Source: Clostridia bacterium
Lineage (GTDB): Bacteria; Bacillota; Clostridia; TANB77; CAG-508
Assembly (NCBI GenBank): GCA_022790685.1
Contig: JAAVXQ010000113.1
Span: 1 to 14,050 of the forward strand
Direction of reading: 5' to 3'
Length of the DNA: 14,050 nucleotides
Shown here in pieces: positions 7,486-13,286 of this stretch. How positions within the stretch are numbered: position 1 is the stretch's first letter; every line of letters starts with the position of its first letter. The translations under genes were made by a program, and so were the position numbers. Under the pieces are notes generated by a model. It was not told the origin of the DNA, made no database searches, and saw nothing but the letters and a program-made list of their open reading frames with translations.

Positions 7486-7563
7486 GGTGGATGTAGCGTA
7501 GTTGGTTAACGCGTCAGTTTGTGGCACTGAAGACCGTGGGTTCGAGTCCCATCTTCCACCCCA
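7486..7563 (+). tRNA. tRNA-His (anticodon GTG)
   Basis: A complete cloverleaf is present: D stem GCGT/ACGC, anticodon stem TCAGT/ACTGA with GTG at 7521-7523, T-arm GTGGG-TTCGAGT-CCCAT, and encoded CCA. The extra G-1 (7486) opposite C73 (7560) is the histidine identity element recognised by HisRS. The acceptor stem has one T-T mismatch at 6:67 (7492/7554). It is the first gene of a two-tRNA operon. Confidence 0.96.
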
Positions 7564-7576
7564 CTATATTTTATAT

Positions 7577-7652
7577 TGGGCTGTAGCCAAGCGGTAAGGC
7601 ACCAGACTTTGACTCTGGCATTCCGGTAGTTCGAATCTACCCAGCCCAGCCA
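7577..7652 (+). tRNA. tRNA-Gln (anticodon TTG)
   Basis: A perfect 7-bp acceptor stem (7577-7583 with 7642-7648), G73, encoded CCA (7650-7652), anticodon stem CCAGA/TCTGG and anticodon TTG at 7609-7611 (reads CAA/CAG). It begins 13 bp after tRNA-His and is co-transcribed with it. Confidence 0.97.
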
Positions 7653-7684
7653 AAAAAGACAGATTGAAAAATCTGTCTTTTTTT
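7653..7684 (+). terminator. Intrinsic terminator of the tRNA operon
   Basis: AAAAAGACAGATT and AATCTGTCTTTTT flank a short GAAA loop, followed by a T-run. It begins immediately after the tRNA-Gln CCA. Confidence 0.9.
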
Positions 7685-7810
7685 ATGCCATATAAACTAC
7701 AAGAATTTTTATTTTCCTTATTTCATAATACTATTTCTTATTAATTTTCTATTTCAATTATCAAATAATCTTACCATTTATCTTTTTTTTTGACCACTTA
7801 TTTAAATATA

Positions 7811-7839
7811 TTGTAAATGATACATTTTACATATAAAAT
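7811..7839 (+). promoter_or_regulatory. Putative promoter of the LytTR operon with internal dyad
   Basis: TTGTAA (7811-7816), a 17-bp spacer, TAAAAT (7834-7839). A TGTAAA-N8-TTTACA dyad (7812-7831) fills the spacer and could be an operator. The start would fall almost on the strong Shine-Dalgarno at 7850-7855. Moderate confidence: the -35 is imperfect and TTGACC upstream (near 7790) is an alternative. Confidence 0.5.
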
Positions 7840-7849
7840 CTTTTTAAGA

Positions 7850-7890
7850 AAGGAGCTATATTGTTAATTTTTATTGACAATATTATATAA
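7850..7890 (+). promoter_or_regulatory. Leader of the LytTR operon: strong SD, nine-codon ORF, hairpin
   Basis: AAGGAG (7850-7855) is followed at ideal spacing by TTG 7861, which opens a nine-codon ORF (MLIFIDNII) ending at TAA 7888-7890. That ORF is in frame with the LytTR gene, whose first ATG is 7897. A 10-bp stem with one G-U pair (7858-7867 with 7874-7883) contains this TTG. No Shine-Dalgarno precedes ATG 7897. The leader may encode a regulatory peptide. Alternatively the hairpin may bring the SD near the ATG, or the TAA may interrupt an older N-terminus. Confidence 0.55.
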
Positions 7891-7896
7891 ATAATT

Positions 7897-8364
7897 ATGA
7901 ATATTATATTAAATAAAAAAGAAAATGGAAATTTAAAAGAAAATGAAGTCCTTATAGAATTACAATATTCAAATAAAAACTTGAATTTACAATCACTTAT
8001 CAATTATATAAGTAATTATGAATTAAATTGCCAAAATAAAGTAATAGTCTTAAATGATTCTTATGAATTACTAGAAATAAAATCTGAAGATATAATTATG
8101 TTTTATAGTGATAAAAAATTCAACTATTGTAAAACTAAAAATGAGTATTATAAAATTAGAAGTAAATTATATGAGCTAGAAAAAGCAAATAAGAATTTTA
8201 TAAGAATTTCTAAAAGTTGTATTGTGAATATGAAGCATATAGAAAAGTTTGATATAAGTGAAACCGGAAAAATAGTTGTAAAACTTGATGACTGCACAGA
8301 ACAAGTTGTTTCACGAAGAAAAACTGGAAATATTATGAAATATTTAGATGATAGGAGGATATAA
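7897..8364 (+). CDS. Stand-alone LytTR-family transcriptional regulator
   Basis: This is probably a cytosolic DNA-binding regulator of 155 aa with no response-regulator receiver domain. Residues 1-47 form a short N-terminal part with a VLIELQY strand, a layout seen in LytTR proteins paired with membrane proteins. The LytTR domain spans about 48-152, with IKSEDIIMFYS (61-71), FIRISKSCIVNMKHIEKF (101-118) and VVSRRKTGNI (137-146) matching the family's conserved strands and loops. Such domains bind paired imperfect repeats. The gene leads a three-gene operon: AGGAGG at its 3' end serves the next gene 2 bp away. ATG 7897 lacks an SD of its own. The target is probably its own promoter or operon; this is inference. 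HTH-type or two-component assignments do not fit. Confidence 0.85.
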   Translation: MNIILNKKENGNLKENEVLIELQYSNKNLNLQSLINYISNYELNCQNKVIVLNDSYELLEIKSEDIIMFYSDKKFNYCKTKNEYYKIRSKLYELEKANKNFIRISKSCIVNMKHIEKFDISETGKIVVKLDDCTEQVVSRRKTGNIMKYLDDRRI

Positions 8365-8366
8365 TA

Positions 8367-8663
8367 ATGAAAAAATTTTTATTAATTTTAAAATATATTA
8401 TTTATTATATAATTGGCTTTATTTCATTCTCTATTATTTCTTATATCACTCAATCTATAGTTATATCACTTTTGCAAAATCGCCCTATTTATGTATCACA
8501 AGAAATCAATAATCTATCAAATATTGTACTATGTTTTTATCCATATTATATTTTTGCATATACTATACTATATTTTTCTATACTATATGCTGTTCGTAAA
8601 TATGATAAATATACAGTAAATGAATTAAATAAAAAATTAAAAATGAGGAGAGAAAATTTATGA
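8367..8663 (+). CDS. Small two-TM membrane protein of the LytTR operon
   Basis: I do not recognise this 98-aa protein. It has a basic N-terminus (MKKF), one hydrophobic helix at about 8-35, a short polar outside loop (QNRPIYVSQEINN, about 37-49) and a second helix at about 51-74. The very basic cytosolic tail (KKLKMRRENL) follows. It starts 2 bp after the LytTR stop codon with AGGAGG overlapping that gene's end, and its stop overlaps the next start (ATGA). In known LytTR regulatory systems the gene after the regulator encodes a membrane inhibitor that sequesters it, and the basic tail would face the regulator. Known partners (HdrM/BrsM, DUF3021) usually have more helices, so the analogy rests on position, not similarity. 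Confidence 0.8.
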   Translation: MKKFLLILKYIIYYIIGFISFSIISYITQSIVISLLQNRPIYVSQEINNLSNIVLCFYPYYIFAYTILYFSILYAVRKYDKYTVNELNKKLKMRRENL

Positions 8664-9085
8664 TAGGAAGAGATAAAGTAATAATATGTGTAATAATTAC
8701 AATTGTAATTTCAGCAATACTATTTGGTATATTAATGGCATATAGAAATTATACTTTACCAATGCCAGTTTATAATATTAATGATACTATAAATATGCTA
8801 AAAAATGATCCTTATGAAGATGAAGATTTCAGAATGTTTAGATTATATTTATTTAACGAATTATCTAAAAGTCATAAAATGAGAGATATAACAACAGGAA
8901 AAATACAAGAATTTACAGAAGAAGAATTAGATGATATTTATAAGTCAATTGGCGGTAAAGAAAAAATACTAGATTATTTAAAAAATATTAATGATGATGA
9001 AAAAAGAAGAGATGAAGTAAAAAAAGCTTGTTATGAATTACAAATTATAACTGATGATGAACTAGTTGAACTTTTAAAAAAATAG
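8660..9085 (+). CDS. Single-TM protein with acidic helical domain, third gene of the LytTR operon
   Basis: This 141-aa protein is unrecognised. One N-terminal helix (about 7-28) follows MIGRDK and acts as an uncleaved signal anchor; by the positive-inside rule the rest should lie outside the cell, though the reverse cannot be excluded. The remaining 110 residues are hydrophilic, acidic and mostly helical, including EEELDDIYKSIGGKEKILDYL and ending DDELVELLKK. No cysteine pair, LPXTG or enzyme motif is seen. Its ATG overlaps the preceding stop by 4 bp and has AGGAG 9 nt upstream, so the pair is translationally coupled. A sensor or structural partner of the two-TM protein is a guess. Confidence 0.8.
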   Translation: MIGRDKVIICVIITIVISAILFGILMAYRNYTLPMPVYNINDTINMLKNDPYEDEDFRMFRLYLFNELSKSHKMRDITTGKIQEFTEEELDDIYKSIGGKEKILDYLKNINDDEKRRDEVKKACYELQIITDDELVELLKK

Positions 9086-9127
9086 TTTTACTATTAAATT
9101 TAGTTAAATATTCATATATCAATATCA

Positions 9128-9164
9128 AAAAGACATAATTTGAATAAATCAAATTATGTCTTTT
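9128..9164. terminator. Bidirectional terminator between the LytTR operon and the sortase
   Basis: AAAAGACATAATTTGA (9128-9143) pairs perfectly with TCAAATTATGTCTTTT (9149-9164) around a 5-nt loop, and T-runs follow on both strands. It serves the rightward operon and the leftward sortase, which converge here. Confidence 0.88.
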
Positions 9165-9196
9165 CTTTATTTTTCTTAAATTTATCTTTTAATTCT

Positions 9197-9928
9197 CTAT
9201 ATTTCTCTTGCCCATATTACTAATCTTGCACTTGAATCATCTGTACAAGTTGATAAAGAAATTTCTCTTGTTCCATTTGTATCTCTTTTCATATATTCTG
9301 CATCTGTTGTAGAAGTTTCATATATATTATATATTTCATATGTAACAGTTGTTCCTGTAGCATCTTGTATTTCTATTGTATCACCATTAGATAATTTCTT
9401 ATTATTTGAGAAAAATTTTCCATTTCTATAATTATGTCCTGCTATTACAACATTTCCTACTTGATTTAAAGCAGGTGTATTTGGTGGATATAAAACACCA
9501 ACAGCTATTTCTATAGAACGCTTTGTTACTTCTGAAAGTATTGGATAATGAGCTCCTGTTTTTGGAATATTTATTGTTCCTAATATTTCATATCCCTCTA
9601 AATATGTTTTCTCTGGTTCTTCAGTAGGAGTTTCATTTCCTTGTTGCTGATTTGTATTAGTTTCTCCTCCTAGTTGATTCATTATATCAGAAGGATTAAC
9701 ACTTGTAGCAGTATTTTCAGCAGTTTCATTTTTAACAGTATTAGTTGCTTTTATATTTTTCTTTACACTTTTCGTAGCTCTTTCAAACTCTTCTATTGCA
9801 AGCTGAGCTTTATCCTCTGTTTTTTCTTTAACATATGTGTCATATCCTATATATCCTAGTATTCCTACTATTAAAACTATTATCACTATTAAAATCATTG
9901 TTAACACATTACTATACTTATTAAACAT
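9197..9928 (-). CDS. Sortase-family cysteine transpeptidase
   Basis: This membrane-anchored enzyme cleaves sorting signals and joins surface proteins to an amine nucleophile, typically in the cell wall. An N-terminal TM helix (about 10-30) leads to a charged and then Thr/Asn/Gln-rich stalk (about 35-107). The sortase beta-barrel runs from about 112 to 242. Catalytic residues are H165 (IAGHNY), C228 (LSTC) and R235 (SARLVIWA). The 243-aa length is normal for a sortase with an N-terminal anchor. ATG 9928 has AGGAG at proper distance, and a promoter lies at 9970-9998. The class cannot be fixed by eye: the anchor orientation and LSTC fit class D/E-like enzymes rather than class B. No LPXTG substrate or pilin gene is nearby, so a housekeeping role is possible. 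Confidence 0.92.
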   Translation of the reverse strand: MFNKYSNVLTMILIVIIVLIVGILGYIGYDTYVKEKTEDKAQLAIEEFERATKSVKKNIKATNTVKNETAENTATSVNPSDIMNQLGGETNTNQQQGNETPTEEPEKTYLEGYEILGTINIPKTGAHYPILSEVTKRSIEIAVGVLYPPNTPALNQVGNVVIAGHNYRNGKFFSNNKKLSNGDTIEIQDATGTTVTYEIYNIYETSTTDAEYMKRDTNGTREISLSTCTDDSSARLVIWAREI

Positions 9929-9969
9929 AATTTTTATCTCCTATCTTTTGAATCTACATACTACTATTA

Positions 9970-9998
9970 ATTATACCATAAAAATTGTTTTTTTTCAA
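9970..9998 (-). promoter_or_regulatory. Sigma-A promoter of the sortase gene
   Basis: Read on the minus strand: TTGAAA (9993-9998), a 17-bp spacer containing an A-tract, TATAAT (9970-9975). It is about 40 bp upstream of the ATG. Confidence 0.82.
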
Positions 9999-10152
9999 AT
10001 TATTTGCTATAAACATTATATAATATAATACTTGGTATTACAATAAAAAAGAAAAATTTAATACATTTGTAAGAATTTTATTCTTTCTGTTACATTTTTT
10101 ATAATCTTCTATATAATTGATATTTTATATCCTGCGCTTTTATTATATTTTA

Positions 10153-10192
10153 ATAAAAAAAACTGCTATTAGTTTTTATTTCTAATAGCAGT
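10153..10192 (-). terminator. Intrinsic terminator of alaS
   Basis: ACTGCTATTAG (10162-10172) pairs perfectly with CTAATAGCAGT (10182-10192); a seven-U run follows on the minus strand. It lies only 8 bp past the stop codon, leaving no room for a longer alaS. Confidence 0.9.
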
Positions 10193-10199
10193 AAATATA

Positions 10200-11951
10200 T
10201 TATTCTAATATTGCCTTTATACGTCTTACACCTGCTGAAGATGCTTCTTCTTTTTTTATTTTAAAACGACCTAATTTACCTGTATTTGTAACATGAGGTC
10301 CTCCACAAAGTTCTTTAGAAACTTCTCCTATAGAATATACTGTAACAATATCTGGATATTTTTCGATAAACATACATTCTGCTCCAGATTTTATCGCATC
10401 CTCTTTTGGCATTTCTTTAAAAGTAACTTCCATATCTTGTTCTATCCAATTGTTTACCATATCTTCTACTTTTTGTTTTTCTTCCTCAGTCATTTTTGCT
10501 GGATGTGAAAAATCAAATCTCATTCTTTCTGAAGTAATGTTACTTCCTTTTTGGTGAACATGTTCTCCTAAAACCATCTTAAGAGCTGCATTTAAAAGAT
10601 GTGTAGCTGTATGATATTTTACTTCCATATCACCTGTTGCAGCAAGTCCACCTTTAAATTTTTGGTCACTTCCTAATCTTGATTTTTCTTGATGCTCTTT
10701 AAATAATTTATCAAATTCTTTATTATCAACTTCTATTCCTTGTTCTTTAGCTAGCTCTTCTGTCATTTCAGCAGGGAAACCATAAGTTTCATAAAGATTA
10801 AATACTATATTTCCATCTATAACATTTTTTCCACTTTGTTTTGCTTTTTTTACAGCTTTTTCAAATTCTTTTTCTCCATTTTGAAGAGTTCTTACAAATT
10901 TATCTTTTTCCTCAATAATTACTTTTTTAATATTTTCTTTATTTTCCAAAAGTTCTGGATACATTTCTTTTAATGCATTTACAGATACATCTATAATATG
11001 AGAAATTTCATTTAAATCTATTCCAAGTTTATTCATATGACGAATTGCTCTTCTTAGAAGTCTTCTTAAAATATATCCTCTATCTACATTACTTGGTACT
11101 CCACCATCATTTATAATCATCATACTTGAACGAATATGCTCTGCAATTATTCTTCTACTTTGTATATCGTCTACTTTTTGCATTTTTTCTAATTCTTCCA
11201 TTACTGGTGCAAATATTTCTATTTCATAAGGTGTTTTCTTTCCTTGTAAAAGCATTGTCATTCTTTCTAATCCAAGACCTGTATCAACATTTTTTTGTTT
11301 TAATTTAGAATATCCATTTTTATCTTTAAAATATTCCATAAAAACATTATTCCATATTTCAACATATTTTCCACAAGAACATGATGGATTACAATTTTCT
11401 GAACATGGCTCTTTTCCTGTATCATAAAACATTTCTGTATCAGGTCCACATGGTCCCTCTTCTCCTGCTATCCACCAATTATCATCTTTTCCAAAAAAAT
11501 ATATTCTCTCTTCTGGTATTCCAGCTTTTTTCCAACATTCATAAGAAACTTCATCTTTTGGTGCATCTTCATCTCCTGCAAAACAAGTTACTGATAGTTT
11601 TTCTACTGGAATTTCTAATTCTTTTGTTAGAAAATCAAAACTCATTTGGATTGATTCTTCTTTAAAATAATCTCCCAAAGACCAATTTCCAAGCATTTCA
11701 AAATATGTTAAATGTCTATTATCTCCAACCTCATCAATATCAACTGTTCTAACACATTTTTGAAAGTCTGTAAGTCTTGTTCCTTCTGGATGTTTTTCAC
11801 CTAAAAGATATGGAACTAATGGATGCATACCTGCAGTTGTAAATAAAACAGAAGGATCGTTTTCAGGTATTACTGGTGCTGATGGTATTATTTTATGTCC
11901 GTGACTTTCAAAAAATTTTAGATATTTATTTCTTATCTCTATAGCTTTCAT
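10200..11951 (-). CDS. alaS: Alanyl-tRNA synthetase, short form lacking beta-barrel and C-Ala
   Basis: This class II enzyme charges tRNA-Ala and carries an editing site that clears Ser/Gly-tRNA-Ala. The aminoacylation core (1-240) has TTAGMHPLVPYL (38-49), RLTDFQKCVRT (59-69) and GNWSLGDYF (88-96). A four-Cys cluster (C183, C187, C191, C193) precedes YVEIWNNVF. A helical tRNA-binding region follows (about 250-425). The editing domain has HTATH (H447, H451) and CGGPH (C549, H553), the usual zinc/editing ligands. At 583 aa it is about 290 residues shorter than typical bacterial AlaRS. The GGQ-containing beta-barrel before the editing domain is replaced by a short link (about 425-445), and the protein ends at AGVRRIKAILE, so the C-Ala domain is absent. 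ATG 11951 follows AAGGAG. There is no T-box. I infer a naturally minimal enzyme, similar to short AlaRS of some reduced lineages. Confidence 0.93.
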   Translation of the reverse strand: MKAIEIRNKYLKFFESHGHKIIPSAPVIPENDPSVLFTTAGMHPLVPYLLGEKHPEGTRLTDFQKCVRTVDIDEVGDNRHLTYFEMLGNWSLGDYFKEESIQMSFDFLTKELEIPVEKLSVTCFAGDEDAPKDEVSYECWKKAGIPEERIYFFGKDDNWWIAGEEGPCGPDTEMFYDTGKEPCSENCNPSCSCGKYVEIWNNVFMEYFKDKNGYSKLKQKNVDTGLGLERMTMLLQGKKTPYEIEIFAPVMEELEKMQKVDDIQSRRIIAEHIRSSMMIINDGGVPSNVDRGYILRRLLRRAIRHMNKLGIDLNEISHIIDVSVNALKEMYPELLENKENIKKVIIEEKDKFVRTLQNGEKEFEKAVKKAKQSGKNVIDGNIVFNLYETYGFPAEMTEELAKEQGIEVDNKEFDKLFKEHQEKSRLGSDQKFKGGLAATGDMEVKYHTATHLLNAALKMVLGEHVHQKGSNITSERMRFDFSHPAKMTEEEKQKVEDMVNNWIEQDMEVTFKEMPKEDAIKSGAECMFIEKYPDIVTVYSIGEVSKELCGGPHVTNTGKLGRFKIKKEEASSAGVRRIKAILE

Positions 11952-11993
11952 TAAAATTTCTCCTTTTCATAATTACATAAAACTTCTTTTGAA

Positions 11994-12022
11994 ATTATAT
12001 TACAATTTTGCTTATTTTTCAA
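11994..12022 (-). promoter_or_regulatory. Sigma-A promoter of alaS
   Basis: Read on the minus strand: TTGAAA (12017-12022), a 17-bp spacer, TATAAT (11994-11999). The leader is only about 35 nt, too short for a T-box. Confidence 0.85.
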
Positions 12023-12108
12023 GCTTTTTATTTAAACGAAATTCTAATTTATTTCTATAATTTATACTCTAACTAATGAAAATTTAAAATATTAATTATT
12101 AATTTCTT

Positions 12109-12154
12109 AAAAAAAAGTGGAAAAAGGAATATTTCCTATTTTCCACTTTTTTTT
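12109..12154 (-). terminator. Intrinsic terminator of spoVT
   Basis: A long hairpin: A8-GTGGAAAAAGGAA pairs with TTCCTATTTTCCAC-T8 around a 3-nt loop, with a single bulge at 12138. The spoVT stop codon touches its outer edge. T8/A8 flanks allow termination in both directions. Confidence 0.9.
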
Positions 12155-12707
12155 AAACACCTAAATGATTTCCTAAAAACCCTGCTGCTGATTGAGCTAT
12201 TTTATCTTCTACTTCGCCCATTTTTTTACTTTGATCTTTTGCAAGCAAAATTACACTTCCTATTACATCTCCATCAGAAATTATAGGATATATAACTTGA
12301 GAATTATATATTCTTTCTCTTCCTTCATTTTGAGTTATAGGTATTGCAATTTCATTATTTTCTTTACTTTTAAAAACTTCTTTATTTTCTATTACTTCTT
12401 CTAATTCTTTACTTAAATTTTTCTCCAAAAAGTCTTTTTTGGAACCACCTGATACAGCGATTACTGTATCTTTATCTGTTATACATGCAATATGTCCTGT
12501 TGTTTTTGATATAGTTTCAGCATAATTGCTGGCAAACTCTGTAAGTTCACCTATTGGAGAATATTTTTTTAATATTATTTCTCCTTCTTTATCTGTAAAT
12601 ATTTCTAGTGGGTCACCTTCTTTTATTCTATGGACTTTTCTTATTTCTTTAGGTATTACAACTCTTCCTAAATCATCTATTCTTCTTACAACTCCTGTTG
12701 CTTTCAT
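12153..12707 (-). CDS. spoVT: Stage V sporulation protein T (AbrB-type transition regulator with GAF domain)
   Basis: This DNA-binding regulator is made in the developing forespore and tunes sigma-G-dependent genes. The N-terminus MKATGVVRRIDDLGRVVIPKEIRK (1-24) and the following strand form the AbrB swapped-hairpin DNA-binding domain (to about residue 52). Residues from about 55 to 184 form a GAF-like domain, with GHIACITDKDTVIAVSGG (71-88) and VIYPIISDGDVIGSVILL (139-156). The 184-aa length is close to Bacillus subtilis SpoVT. ATG 12707 has AGGAGG immediately upstream, and a sigma-G-like promoter lies at 12739-12768, as expected for this gene. It is monocistronic with its own terminator. 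It is the clearest evidence in the window for an endospore former. Confidence 0.95.
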   Translation of the reverse strand: MKATGVVRRIDDLGRVVIPKEIRKVHRIKEGDPLEIFTDKEGEIILKKYSPIGELTEFASNYAETISKTTGHIACITDKDTVIAVSGGSKKDFLEKNLSKELEEVIENKEVFKSKENNEIAIPITQNEGRERIYNSQVIYPIISDGDVIGSVILLAKDQSKKMGEVEDKIAQSAAGFLGNHLGV

Positions 12708-12738
12708 AAAATCCTCCTTATTTTTGTATTTATACTTT

Positions 12739-12768
12739 TATTATGACAAATAAGGAAAATTTTATACA
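12739..12768 (-). promoter_or_regulatory. Putative sigma-G (forespore) promoter of spoVT
   Basis: Read on the minus strand: TGTATA (12763-12768), a 17-bp spacer, CATAATA (12739-12745). This resembles the sigma-G/sigma-F pattern (GNATA-type -35, CATAMTA -10) more than sigma-A, and B. subtilis spoVT is known to be sigma-G-dependent. Confidence 0.65.
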
Positions 12769-12783
12769 TTTTTATAGATTTTT

Positions 12784-13286
12784 TTATATTTTATTTAAAA
12801 ATTTTTTTATAAAATTTTTAATTCTTTGAAAAATACTAATATTTTCTATCACCATCAGTTTATTGTTTTCTATTTCTTCATTTTTTTCTACTAAATCCTC
12901 ATCCTTAGTATTAAATTTATTATCTGCATACTCATTTTCAAAAATACTATTTGAATTGTATTTTTCTCTTTTTTCTTCTTCCATTTTTTTGAATTCTAAT
13001 GTATCTTTTTCTTGATATTCTTTTTTTTCTTCTTCACTTGCTATATAACTTCTATAAATTAAAGCAATAATATTTTTGGCTTCCTCACTTATTTCTTGTT
13101 CTTCAAATGGTAAATATGGATGATATTACTAATATAATTTGAATCCTTATTTTCTTCTATAAATTTTAAAAAGCTTTTTGGAATTTTATCCTTTAATGTA
13201 GCATCCGAAAAATATATAATATCATTTACTTCTGAAAGAACTATACCTAAGTTTCTATCTTTAACATTATTATTACTATTGTTCAA
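12784..13286 (-). pseudogene. Small charged protein gene split by a frameshift (about 167 aa if restored)
   Basis: I do not recognise a characterised family. The gene starts at TTG 13286 (NNSNNNVKDRNLG), overlapping the preceding stop by 11 bp, with AGGAGG at 13296-13301. The first frame reads through IPKSFLKFIEENKDSNY and then runs out of register at about 13117-13140, stopping at 13089. The other frame continues with HPYLPFEEQEISEEAK, then IIALIYRSYIASEEEKKEY, and then a Glu/Lys/Asn-rich tail to 12784. The two halves together look like one protein: a compact N-terminal helical part and a charged, probably disordered tail ending in a basic amphipathic helix (FQRIKNFIKKFLNKI). Either the gene is decaying or the read has a one-base indel. 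It is coupled to the amidoligase-like gene. Confidence 0.72.

Noticed and set aside
10200..11951. alaS truncated by a recent frameshift or stop
   Set aside because: A terminator starts 8 bp past the stop, leaving no remnant of C-Ala, and the internal beta-barrel is also absent, so the short form looks native.
11952..12108. A T-box or other riboswitch ahead of alaS
   Set aside because: The promoter lies only about 43 bp from the ATG and there is no GGTGG-type motif or leader terminator.
12784..12984. Independent 66-aa gene MEEEKREKYNS
   Set aside because: Its frame continues upstream without a stop to about 13126 and joins the preceding ORF across a frameshift. The ATG is internal and no ribosome binding site marks it.
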